Assembly: GCA_036380835.1 (NCBI GenBank)
Contig: DASVDZ010000082.1
Location: forward strand, 1-64,000
Length of the DNA: 64,000 nucleotides
Direction of reading: 5' to 3'
Origin: DASQJL01 sp036380835
GTDB taxonomy: Bacteria; Eisenbacteria; RBG-16-71-46; SZUA-252
Positions 1 through 9,100 of the stretch are shown here, piece after piece. A model generated the notes under the pieces. The model saw only the letters and a list, made by a program, of their open reading frames with translations. It was not told the origin of the DNA and ran no database searches. Numbering within the stretch: position 1 is the stretch's first letter; the number at the start of each line of letters is the position of its first letter. Made by a program: the position numbers and the translations under genes.

Positions 1-37
1 ATTGCGGTCCGCTCGACGGTCGAACCCGGAGGTCCCC

Positions 38-1153
38 GTGTCCCTGTTCCGCTCCTTGGCTCTATTCCTGACCATCAACCTTCTCGCCGCGCTGGCGCCG
101 GGTTCCTCGGACGCCGAGCTGACGCCCGGCACGCCCGCCCCCGACTTCACGGGTCAGCACGTCTGGATCAACAGCAAGCCCCTTTCGCTCAAGCGGGAGT
201 TGAAGGGGAAGGTCGTGCTCGTCGACTTCTGGGAATACACCTGCATCAACTGCATCCGGACGCTCCCCGCGCTCAAGCGCATCTACGACCGCTACAAGCC
301 CTACGGGTTCGAGATCATCGGCGATCACGCGCCGGAGTTCGATTTCGCGTACAAGCCGGAGAACGTGGCGATGGGCACACGGCGGCAACGCATCCCCTGG
401 CCCGTGATCGTCGACAGCGACTTCTCGATCTGGCGCGCTTACGACAGCAACTCGTGGCCGAACAAGTTCCTGATCGGCTCGAACGGCATCATCGCTCTCC
501 AGCACGCGGGTGAAGGAGGCTACGGGAGGCTGGAACAGTTGATCCGGAGCGAGATCCGGAAGGCGAATCCCAAGGTGGTCTTCCCGGCCTCCTGGCAGAT
601 CCCTGCCGATACGAACGACTTCGATCCCGCCCGTTGTGGGGCCACGTCGGAGGAGACGTACGTCGGCACGGCGCGAGGGTCGCGATGGGGCGGCGCCATC
701 GCGAATCGGGAGGGGTTCCAGCCGGGCAAGGACGTGCTCTACACCAGCACGCCGCGCGCCGTGCCTCGCGGTTTTTCCGCTCACGGGCTCTGGAGGAACG
801 AGGCCGATGACCTAGAGCACGCGCGAGCCACCCCGACGCCGAAGGACTACATCGGGATTCGCTACCACGGCCGTGAGGTCTACGCCGTGATGAATCTGAG
901 GAGTGGGTCCGGGGTTCGCGTCTACGTGTCGCGCGACGGCAAACCCGTGCCCACCGCGAACCGCGGCGTGGACGTGAAGGCGGACCCTCGCGGGCGCACC
1001 TACATCGACGTCAGCGACGGGCGCATGTACTACGTCATCCAGGGGGAGGATGACGGCCAGCACGATCTCCGGCTCCTCCCGACCGCCGCGGGACTGGCCG
1101 TCAACTCGTTCACGTTCGGGAACCGCTGCCTGACGAATTTCGAACGGCTGTAG
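38..1153 (+). CDS. Thioredoxin-fold redox protein, DipZ C-terminal-like
   Basis: This is a 371-residue exported protein. A hydrophobic N-terminus ending in a likely signal-peptidase site is followed by a thioredoxin/redoxin domain (about residues 25-170). Its CINC active site (C69, C72) sits in the context VVLVDFWEYTCINC. The remainder (about 200-371) is beta-rich and resembles the C-terminal half of DipZ-type proteins, with a GxW...ADDLEHA segment and a C-terminal SFTFGNRC. The expected role is thiol-disulfide exchange outside the cytoplasm; the substrate cannot be read. I chose the GTG at 38 because GGAGGT lies just upstream (28-33) and the signal peptide begins there. The frame stays open to base 2, so the true start could lie outside the window. 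It is followed 99 bases later by a co-oriented membrane protein with no evident functional tie. Confidence 0.82.
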   Translation: MSLFRSLALFLTINLLAALAPGSSDAELTPGTPAPDFTGQHVWINSKPLSLKRELKGKVVLVDFWEYTCINCIRTLPALKRIYDRYKPYGFEIIGDHAPEFDFAYKPENVAMGTRRQRIPWPVIVDSDFSIWRAYDSNSWPNKFLIGSNGIIALQHAGEGGYGRLEQLIRSEIRKANPKVVFPASWQIPADTNDFDPARCGATSEETYVGTARGSRWGGAIANREGFQPGKDVLYTSTPRAVPRGFSAHGLWRNEADDLEHARATPTPKDYIGIRYHGREVYAVMNLRSGSGVRVYVSRDGKPVPTANRGVDVKADPRGRTYIDVSDGRMYYVIQGEDDGQHDLRLLPTAAGLAVNSFTFGNRCLTNFERL

Positions 1154-1252
1154 GAACGGACCGTCTCAACCCCTGGCAATAACCCCGCCCGGGCGCGGCC
1201 CGGCGCTAAGCCCCATTGAACTTCCCGGCCTCCCGGGTCGAAAATCTGCGCC

Positions 1253-2959
1253 ATGGTCACTCGCGAATCGTTCCGCGCGCCTCGGAAGCCACCGGGTTCC
1301 GGGACGAGGGGGACCCCCGGTCGCGGCCGGCCGCCTGGTGTCACGGCTTCGGGCGTGCAGGTCTGGCTGGTACTCCTGGCGGGGGTCACCATTGCCGCGG
1401 CCGCGCTCCTTGCGAACCTGCCGACGCTCCGCTTCGATCTCTTGAACTGGGACGATCCAGGCTACGTGCTCGACAATCCTTGGATTCGATCGTGGTCGCG
1501 CGAGAACCTGGTCCACATCTTCACGCGGCCCTACGTCATGAATTTCCTTCCGCTCCACCTCCTCTCGTACTCCCTCGACTACAGCCTGTGGGGGCTCAAG
1601 CCGTTCGGGTACCACCTGCAGCAGGTCCTGCTGAACACGCTGAACGCCGTTCTCGCCTTCGTCGTGGTCCGCCGGATCTTCGGGAGCTTCGCTGTAGCGT
1701 TCGTGACCGGGCTTCTCTTCGCGGTCCACCCTTCTCACGTCGAGGCCGTGGCGTGGGTATCGAGCCGGAAGGAGATCCTCTCCACGGCGTTCTTGTTCCT
1801 CTCGCTCTACTTCTACTTGGGCGCGCACAAGGGGCGGGCGCTACGCTGGGGTCCGCTCGCCGCCTCCATCGTCAGCTTCGCGCTCGGGCTTCTCTCCAAG
1901 GTGAGCGTCGTGGTCCTGCCCCTGTTCCTGTTGCTGATCGACTTCATGCCCGTCGGGAGCAAACGGAAGGGGAAGGGATTCTGGGTCGATGCCCTCGGAA
2001 GCAAGGTCCCTTACGGCCTGATCGGCCTCGGGGCCGTCCTCATCAATTCCGCGGCGCAGGTCACGGCCAGGGCGGCCTATGCGCGCGAACCGCTTCAGTA
2101 CCTGGCCGTGAAGGGGCACGCGGTCTGGAACTACCTCGTCGCCCTGGCGGCGCTACGCGCCGGGAACCCGATCTACGACACGCCCCAGCTGACCCGCTCG
2201 TTCTTCACCATGGCGTTCAATCTTGGCGGGTTGGTCGCGCTTCCGGCTCTGTTCTGGTTCGCGTACCGCCGCGGACACCGGGTCCTCGCCCTCGGCGTCG
2301 GGTGGATCTTCGTGATGCTCCTGCCGGCGCTCCTGTTTCCGCTGGTCACGTACATGGCGGAGCGCTATCTCTACGCCCCTTCCCTTGGGTTCTGCTGGGT
2401 CCTGGCGGCGGGAATCGTCGCGCTCGGCCGGCGCGCCGGGCCGGGGGCGGCGGGTGTCACGGCCACGGCCGCCCTGACGCTGATCCCGTTCCTCGGCTTT
2501 GCGTATCGAACGAAACAGTACAATCCCGTGTGGGCGAACTCCGAATCGCTTTGGACGTACGCGATCAAGCGGAGCCGTGACTATCGCGTCTATAACAATC
2601 TGGCCCAGGTCCGGATCGGCCAGAAGCGATGGAACGATGCGGAGCAGCTCCTCAAGCTCGGCACTCAGGTGGACAACGTCATCGTCTATCGTTGTCTTGC
2701 GGTTCTCTACTACGACACGCAGCGCTACGCCCAGGCGCTGCAGACGGTCGACAAGGCGTTCGCGATCATGGCGAAGCAGGGCGATGATCCAGGGGAGAGA
2801 GCCGAGCTCGAGTACATCCGCGGCGCAAGCTACTGGGTCCTGTCCCAACGGGACAGGGCCATCGAGGCATGGGAGGCCGCGCTGCACGCGAATCCGCGGC
2901 ACGCGCAGGCGCGCGCGTGGCTCGCGACGGCGCGCGGCGAGCCTACGAAACGACCGTGA
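1253..2959 (+). CDS. TMTC-like GT-C membrane protein with C-terminal TPRs (copy A)
   Basis: This 568-residue polytopic membrane protein has a proline/glycine/arginine-rich cytoplasmic leader (1-35) and then about ten hydrophobic segments. The first periplasmic loop carries an acidic pair (NWDDPGYV, D67-D68), as in GT-C glycosyltransferases of the PMT/TMTC type. A second hallmark, HPSHVEAVAW...SRKE, follows. The last 120 residues are helical TPR-like repeats. Family knowledge suggests transfer of a sugar from a polyprenyl-phosphate donor to protein outside the membrane. The acceptor and donor are unknown and some relatives may be non-catalytic. It is strikingly similar to the protein at 29846-31453: both have NWDD, a shared NPWIR segment, FLPLHL, DYSLWGL and PFGYHLQ. 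The ATG at 1253 is the first Met; no strong ribosome site is visible. Confidence 0.8.
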   Translation: MVTRESFRAPRKPPGSGTRGTPGRGRPPGVTASGVQVWLVLLAGVTIAAAALLANLPTLRFDLLNWDDPGYVLDNPWIRSWSRENLVHIFTRPYVMNFLPLHLLSYSLDYSLWGLKPFGYHLQQVLLNTLNAVLAFVVVRRIFGSFAVAFVTGLLFAVHPSHVEAVAWVSSRKEILSTAFLFLSLYFYLGAHKGRALRWGPLAASIVSFALGLLSKVSVVVLPLFLLLIDFMPVGSKRKGKGFWVDALGSKVPYGLIGLGAVLINSAAQVTARAAYAREPLQYLAVKGHAVWNYLVALAALRAGNPIYDTPQLTRSFFTMAFNLGGLVALPALFWFAYRRGHRVLALGVGWIFVMLLPALLFPLVTYMAERYLYAPSLGFCWVLAAGIVALGRRAGPGAAGVTATAALTLIPFLGFAYRTKQYNPVWANSESLWTYAIKRSRDYRVYNNLAQVRIGQKRWNDAEQLLKLGTQVDNVIVYRCLAVLYYDTQRYAQALQTVDKAFAIMAKQGDDPGERAELEYIRGASYWVLSQRDRAIEAWEAALHANPRHAQARAWLATARGEPTKRP

Positions 2960-2974
2960 CCCAGCCCCGGCGCC

Positions 2975-4933
2975 TCAGGCCTTCCTTACCGCCGCGGAAC
3001 GCCGGAGCATCCAGCCGTAGAGCCAGACGATCATCGCGACGAAGCCGAGAAGTCCGAGCCACGGCGCGGGCGCGAAGTCTTCGGGCACGAGCCCGATCGG
3101 CGCGTCCTTCGAGAAGCCGACGATGAGGCCGGCGTTGATCACGCCCCACAGACTCTCGCCGACGATCAATCCCGACGCCACGAGCGTGCCCAGTCGCTCC
3201 GAGCGGCCCGGGTTCGGCATCGAGCGCGCGCGCCGATCGTACCAGTGAGAGATCACGGCGCCGACCACGACAGCGAACGTCGCCGACATCGGAAGATAGA
3301 TCCCGATGCCGACGGCCAGCGGTGGAATGCGCAGCTTCTTCATGGCGCCCAGCGACGCGTCGAGCACAATGAGTCCGACGCCAACGAGCGCGCCGATGCC
3401 GAGCATCTTCCAGTCGAGGTTGCCGCCGACCACGCCCTGCGCGAGGGCGGCGATGAGCGTCGCCTGCGGCGCGGGTAGCGGGTTCGGCGCCACCACGCCA
3501 ACGTTCGCGGCGCCGGTGAAGCCGTAGGCCTTGGCGAGCAGGTTGAGCACCGGAGGGATCACGGCTGCGCCGGCGCCCACCCCCACGATGAGCGCGATCT
3601 GCTGGCGTACCGGTGCCGCGCCGACGAGCTGGCCGGTCTTCAGGTCCTGGAGGTTGTCGTTCGAGATCGTCGCGCACGCGAAGACGATCGCGGTCACGAA
3701 GAGCGCGAAAGCGACGAGCGCGGGCCGCGTCTCCGGGGTCGGCGACACGGCGAGGATGATGACCGAGGCGCACAGTACGATCGACAGGATGCCGACGCCC
3801 GAGATCGGGCTGTTCGAGGCGCCGATCAAGCCCGCCATGTAGCCGCAGATCCCGGCGATGAGAAAGCCGCCGATCAAGACGAACGGTACGGCGATCAGCG
3901 TGAGCGGCAGCGCGCTCGGCGCGAGCACCGTCGACCGCGCGAAGGTGAAGGCGAGCCACGCGGCGACGAGCAGGCACGCGGCCGTGAGCGCGAGGATCCA
4001 CCCGGGGGCGAGGTCGCGGTCTCGGTCGTCCCCGGAGGCCTTGGCCCGGGACGCGGCGAGGGTGCTGACGAGCCCCCCGACGACCGGCTTCGCCAGGGTG
4101 GCCAGAGTGTAGATCGCGGCGACGGCGATCGCGCCGGCGCCGATGAATCGCACCTGCGTCCGCCAGATCGCCAGGGTATGCACGGCGAGCGTCACGCCAC
4201 CGGCGGCGGGCTCTATCGAGGTCAGGATCGGCACGGCGATGCCCCAGGCGATCACGAGGCCGGTCAGCATCGCCATCCCGACCGACAGCCCGACCAGATG
4301 CCCCGCGCCGAGGAGCGCGAGCGACCACGCGACGTCGTACCCGCTCGAGGCCAGGGGCCCGACGCGGAAGAACCCGGTCACCTCAGCGGCGGCGACCCGC
4401 GTCGCCGTCACGATGGCGAGCCCCCCCGAGGCGACGGCCCCGAGGATCACGGCCACGAGCCCTTCCTTGGCCTCGCCCGTGTCGTCCTTGGTCTCGCCGC
4501 GCGTGCCCGATCCGACCCGCAGCACCTCGGCCGCCGCGACGCCTTCGGGGTAGGGCAGGTCGGACGTCGTCACCAGCGCGCGCCGGAGCGGGATCGTGAA
4601 CAGGACGCCGAGGACGCCGCCGCTCAGGCAGATGAGGAACGACTGCCAGAAGGGAAATCCCGTCCACCAGCCCACGATCACGAGTCCCGGCAGCACGAAG
4701 ATGATGGCCGACAGGGTGCCCGCCGCGGAAGCGACGGTCTGGACGATGTTGTTCTCGAGGATCGACGAATCCTTCACGGCGCTCAGGATGGCCATCGAGA
4801 TGACCGCCGCGGGGATCGAGGAGGCGAAGGTGAGGCCGACCTTGAGACCGAGGTAGACGTTGGCGGCCGTGAAGACCGTGGTGATGAGCGCGCCCAGGAC
4901 GAGGCCGCGTATGGTGAGCTCTCGGGGTCTCAA
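2975..4933 (-). CDS. OPT-family oligopeptide transporter
   Basis: The 652-residue protein has about 15 hydrophobic segments and starts MRPRELTIRGLVLGALITTV, typical of the bacterial branch of the oligopeptide transporter (OPT) family. The family motif region SNSPISGVGILS is present in the central part, and AANVYLGLKVGLTFASSIPA lies near the N-terminus. OPT proteins are secondary transporters of oligopeptides or metal-peptide chelates, driven by proton symport; the substrate is not readable. Length matches the family, so the gene looks complete. It lies 46 bases downstream of a small membrane-protein gene on the same strand and converges with the TMTC-like gene ending at 2959, leaving only 15 bases between them. 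Confidence 0.9.
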   Translation of the reverse strand: MRPRELTIRGLVLGALITTVFTAANVYLGLKVGLTFASSIPAAVISMAILSAVKDSSILENNIVQTVASAAGTLSAIIFVLPGLVIVGWWTGFPFWQSFLICLSGGVLGVLFTIPLRRALVTTSDLPYPEGVAAAEVLRVGSGTRGETKDDTGEAKEGLVAVILGAVASGGLAIVTATRVAAAEVTGFFRVGPLASSGYDVAWSLALLGAGHLVGLSVGMAMLTGLVIAWGIAVPILTSIEPAAGGVTLAVHTLAIWRTQVRFIGAGAIAVAAIYTLATLAKPVVGGLVSTLAASRAKASGDDRDRDLAPGWILALTAACLLVAAWLAFTFARSTVLAPSALPLTLIAVPFVLIGGFLIAGICGYMAGLIGASNSPISGVGILSIVLCASVIILAVSPTPETRPALVAFALFVTAIVFACATISNDNLQDLKTGQLVGAAPVRQQIALIVGVGAGAAVIPPVLNLLAKAYGFTGAANVGVVAPNPLPAPQATLIAALAQGVVGGNLDWKMLGIGALVGVGLIVLDASLGAMKKLRIPPLAVGIGIYLPMSATFAVVVGAVISHWYDRRARSMPNPGRSERLGTLVASGLIVGESLWGVINAGLIVGFSKDAPIGLVPEDFAPAPWLGLLGFVAMIVWLYGWMLRRSAAVRKA

Positions 4934-4979
4934 GGCTCGCTATGATACCCGCGAGGCGCCGACGGGGGCCATCGCGGAA

Positions 4980-5582
4980 TCACGCTCCGCCGCCGGGGGC
5001 GCCGGGGCCCGGACTCCCGACCGGCCCGGAATCGCGGGCCGCCTCCTCTACCTCGGCTCCACGCCTCGTCGTCACGAACGTCACCGTGTCCCAGGCGTTG
5101 TGGATCCCGACGAAGACGAGCAGCAGCGCGGCGGCCCCGATGACGAACAGCGCGTCCGCGACGTTCCGCGCGAGGGCCGCGCCGGCCACGAGCAGCGTCA
5201 CGTACGCGAGCGCGGGCAGGAACGTGTGCCAGAGCCAGTCCTCGAAAACGGGCTCGTACTCCCGCTGTCTCAGGGCGCGCCTTACCACGATCACCGAGTA
5301 CGCGACCCCGAGCAGCCCGCACCCGGCGACGGCGACGCCGGCAGGCTGCAGGGCGCCCCAGGGAACCGAGAGGATCGACGCCACGAGCAGGGCCGCGCAG
5401 AAGTGCACGACGTTCGGGGTGCCGAAGGCGGAGATCGACTCCCCGCGGCCTCGGACGGGCATGGTCTCGGAGATGAGGGTCATGACGACGAACTGGAGCC
5501 CCGTCAGCGCCCCGGCGGACGAGCCGACGATCACGTAGAAGCTCGCCCAGGCCTCGAGCGGGGACGCGATGGCCTCGTGCAT
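4980..5582 (-). CDS. Hypothetical five- or six-helix membrane protein
   Basis: This 200-residue protein is not one I recognise by family. It opens MHEAIASPLEAWASFYVIVG and continues into SSAGALTGLQFVVMTLI, then has four or five further hydrophobic stretches and ends in a disordered glycine/proline tail. The pattern is that of a small polytopic inner-membrane protein with no catalytic motif. The start at 5582 is supported by a strong ribosome site (GGGAGGA) seven bases upstream. It sits between the acetyltransferase (gap 28 bases) and the OPT transporter on the same strand, so co-transcription is likely. A link to transport is only positional. Confidence 0.72.
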   Translation of the reverse strand: MHEAIASPLEAWASFYVIVGSSAGALTGLQFVVMTLISETMPVRGRGESISAFGTPNVVHFCAALLVASILSVPWGALQPAGVAVAGCGLLGVAYSVIVVRRALRQREYEPVFEDWLWHTFLPALAYVTLLVAGAALARNVADALFVIGAAALLLVFVGIHNAWDTVTFVTTRRGAEVEEAARDSGPVGSPGPGAPGGGA

Positions 5583-5610
5583 GATGGATCCTCCCTTGCC
5601 GATCTCGATC

Positions 5611-6108
5611 TCAGGTTCCGGGGGGCTCTCCGTCCAGCGTCATCTCGACCATCGTTCCCCGGAAGCCCAGGTTCGCGAACAGGCGCTGCGCGGCATCGTT
5701 GCCCGACTTGCTCCAGAGCACGACCTGCGTCATTCCCTTGGAATGAGCCCAGGCGATCGCCGCGCGCACGAGGCTCCGTGCGACGCCCTGGCGGCGGGCG
5801 CTCGCATGGACATAGACATCGTGGATGAACCCGCACGGACCGCGCAGGTCGCGCCAGCTCGTGGGCTCGATGCCCGCGAAGACGTACCCGACGATCTCGC
5901 CCGAGCGTTCGGCGACGAGCACCAGGAGGTCGGGATCCGCGAGGTGTGAGACCAGGAATCGCCCGTAACCGTCCTCCGGTCGATCGGTGAGGATGAACCG
6001 GCGGGGATCGGACGCATGATGCTGCCGCATGAGCGCGGCGCCGAGGCGGCCGAGCGCCGCCTCGTCCGCCTTCGAGGCCGGTCGGAGGGCGATCATCGGC
6101 CCGAGCAT
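5611..6108 (-). CDS. GNAT-family N-acetyltransferase
   Basis: This is a 165-residue single-domain protein. The acetyl-CoA binding motif A is visible as DVYVHASARRQGVARSL (RxxGxA core), preceded by a strand and EIVGYVF. The C-terminal motif B region contains GNDAAQRLFANLGFRG, characteristic of amine acetyltransferases. It transfers an acetyl group from acetyl-CoA to an unidentified amine. The start could instead be the Met five codons in (MIALRP); neither has a clear ribosome site. It lies just downstream of the autotransporter terminator at 6139-6173, so it probably begins a separate transcription unit that continues into the two membrane-protein genes. Confidence 0.85.
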   Translation of the reverse strand: MLGPMIALRPASKADEAALGRLGAALMRQHHASDPRRFILTDRPEDGYGRFLVSHLADPDLLVLVAERSGEIVGYVFAGIEPTSWRDLRGPCGFIHDVYVHASARRQGVARSLVRAAIAWAHSKGMTQVVLWSKSGNDAAQRLFANLGFRGTMVEMTLDGEPPGT

Positions 6109-6138
6109 AATGCGGGGACCAGGACCCGGCCACCCCGT

Positions 6139-6173
6139 AAAAACGGCCCCGGCGCCTCGCGGCGTCGGGGCCG
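6139..6173 (-). terminator. Intrinsic terminator of the autotransporter gene
   Basis: A 13-bp stem (6144-6156 with 6161-6173, one G-T pair) closes a TCGC tetraloop. On the minus strand it is followed immediately by a run of five T residues (complement of 6139-6143). It begins 24 bases after the autotransporter stop codon. This is a textbook Rho-independent terminator and isolates the autotransporter from the acetyltransferase operon. Confidence 0.88.
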
Positions 6174-6196
6174 AGTGTTCTTCCGAATCTCGAGCC

Positions 6197-9100
6197 CTAG
6201 AAGCCCGAGCCGAGCCGGATCGAGAAGCCGTTCGAGCGGTAGTCGCCGCGCTGGCCGCGGTCGTACCGGACGCTCGCCTTCCATCCGCCCGTGGTGTAGT
6301 ACGTCAGCCCGGCGCCGAGGATGGCCCCGTCGCGCTTCACGTCCTGTCCGTCCAGGGTGAACGACATGGACGGGTCGCCCTCGAAGGAGGCGGCGATCGC
6401 GCGGCCGTCGATTCCGTAGTCGTGGGTCCACCCCAGGAGGATCTCGGGCAGGAACGCGGAGCGGTCACCGACCCAGCGCGTGCTGAGCCGCATGCCGACA
6501 TCCGATCCCAGCCAGTCGGCCGACCGCGGTTCCACGATCAGGTTCGCGCTTCCCGCGCCGGTTTCCGTGAAGCCCTTCTCGCTCAGATGCAGGTATCGAA
6601 CCGTCGCGAACGGCTCGAGTCCCCAACGCCCGGCATCGAGCCGCCTTCCGACGGTGGCGAGGCCGGAGAACGAATGCCCGTCGTGATCGCTCGTCGCGAC
6701 GCGCTCGAGCGCGCCGACGTGCACGTCACGCCGGTTCTCGAAGCTGTTGTTCGCATAGGTCGCGACGCCTTGGAGGAAGGTCCGCCCCCAGAGGCGGCCG
6801 CCGTAGGCCGAGCCGACGATGCTGTTCGCTTTGCCGTTCGCCATGTTGTTGTCGCGGTCGATGTCGGCGCGCATCGTGCCGATCGATCCGCCGAGGATGG
6901 CGTCGCCGTAGGAGCGCTCGTAGCCGCCGAGCCCTCCGGTGATGGTGTAGTTGTGGGCGAGATAGCCGCTTCCGGCGTCCTGATCGGCGCCCAACCGCGC
7001 GCCGCCCAGCCACCATCCGCTCTCCTCGCCGAACGACATGACCGCCGGCGACTCGGATTCGATCCACGCGCTCGAACGGGCGGTGTTCATGCGTTGCGTC
7101 AGCGCGTCCTCGTGGAGCCGCACGCCCTGGATCTCGCCGCGCGTCAAGTTGTCATACGTGTCGGGGCTCAGGCTGGCGAACGCCTCGCCCACCTGATCCG
7201 CGCTCGCGATCTGGAACATCCCGATCAGGTGGGACATGTCCCCGGACGCGCTCGGCAGGCAGGAGTCGAGATACCCGCCGATCGCGTTCTCGACGGGATT
7301 GTCCGCGCCCGAGCAGAAGCTCGCGACGTCGACGGTCACGCGCAGGGCCGACCCGACGTTCTGGACGTCGAAATCGAGGAACGCCGTCTCGGGGAGGTCG
7401 ATCTCGCTGAAGGACCCCGTGACCGAGCCGTCCGTGGCCTGCACGATGTCGTACGTCGTTCCGTCGTGGTACGCCTCGTGATCCGCCACCACCTTGAGCG
7501 TTCCGCCCAGCGTGGCCGAGCCGTCGGTAACGATCAGCCGGTCCAGGTCGTTCCCGGAGACGGTCATCTCGAACGTGCCGGTGTCGGTCTGGATGAAGTC
7601 GCAGCCGACGGTCGTCGTCTGGACTCCGCCCGCGCCGCCGGGCGAGAACGTCCCCGCGTTGACGAGGGTCCCGTCGGCGCCCAGGTCGATCGTCTCGCCC
7701 GCGTTCAGGACGGCGCCGAGTTGATTGTGGAGCGCGTTGACGCCGCCCCCGAGGTCGATCGAGCCGGTGATCGTTCCGAAGTTGTCGATCGTCTCGTTGC
7801 CGCCGGTCGCGCGGATCGCCGTCCCGCCCAGGCCGCCGAGCGTCGTGACGGTGCCGTGGTTCGTCACCGTGTTGTCATGGCCGTCGAGGACGAGCACGCC
7901 CGCGCCTCCTCCCGATCCGCCCTGCACGGTGCCCGCGTTGATGTCGATGGTGACGTCGCCGTTCCCGGCGCCTCCGAGGCTCTGCGCGAAGATCCCGTTG
8001 GCGTCCGCCCCCTGGGCCAGGATGTCGCCGGCCACGGACACGTCGACCGCGCCGCCGGCGCCCGTGCCACCGGCGCTCTGCGCGAAGATACCGTGCGCCG
8101 CGTCGCCCTCCGTCCGAATGGAGCCCATCTGGGTCACGCGGACCGCGCCGCCCGACCCGCCGCCTCCCACGCTCCCCGCGAAGGAAAGGAGGATCGGACT
8201 GTTCCAGTTGCCCGCGCCGCCGCCCAGCCCGCCGCCGCCTCCGACGCTCTGCGCGAAGATGCCGATCGAGCCGGAGCCCTGAGTCACGATGTCACCCGAG
8301 TTCGCGACGAGGACGCTGCCGCCGTTCCCGCCGTTCGTGCCGTCGCCGCCGATGCCCACTCCGAGCCCAACGTCGAGGTCTCCGAGGCCGCGCGACACGT
8401 CGCCGCCCACGCCTCCTCCTCCGCCGACGCTCTGCGCCAGAATGCCGTAGGAGCCGTCGCCCGACGTCAGGATGGATCCGGAGTTGGTGACGCGGACCGC
8501 CCCTCCGTTACCCGAGGCGCCGCCGCGGCCGCCGAGCGAGAAGACCGTGAGCAAGCCGGCGCTGGCTTCGCCGCCCTGGCCGCCTCCGCCTCCGACGCTC
8601 TGCGCGAAGATGCCGTGCGAGGCGAGGCCGCTCGTCGCGATGTCGCCCTCGTTCGAGACGGTGACCGCGCCGCCGTTCCCGGCCGCGCCCCCGGCGCCGC
8701 CGAGCGAGATACCGAGGCCGGACGAGCCGAGCACCGACGACAGGTCGCCCATCGGCGAATCGACGTCGACGATCTCGCTTCCGCCGCCTCCGCCGATGCT
8801 CTGCGCGAAGATGCCGTGCGAGAGGTCACCGGCGGTCCCGACGTTCCCGGCGTTCGTCACGGTGACCGAATCGCCGTTGCCCGCGGCGCCTCCGGCGCCG
8901 CCGACGTTGATGCTGAGGCTCAGGTCGAGCGCCTCGGACTTCTCCCCGGAGCCGAGGCTAGGCAGGGAAACGTCCACGTTGGTGCCGCCTCCGCCGCCTC
9001 CGCCGCCGACGCTCTGCGCCATGATCCCGTTCGAGAGCGTACCGGCCGTCCGGATCTCGCCGGAGTTTACGACGGCCACCTTGCCGCCGTTCCCCGCGGC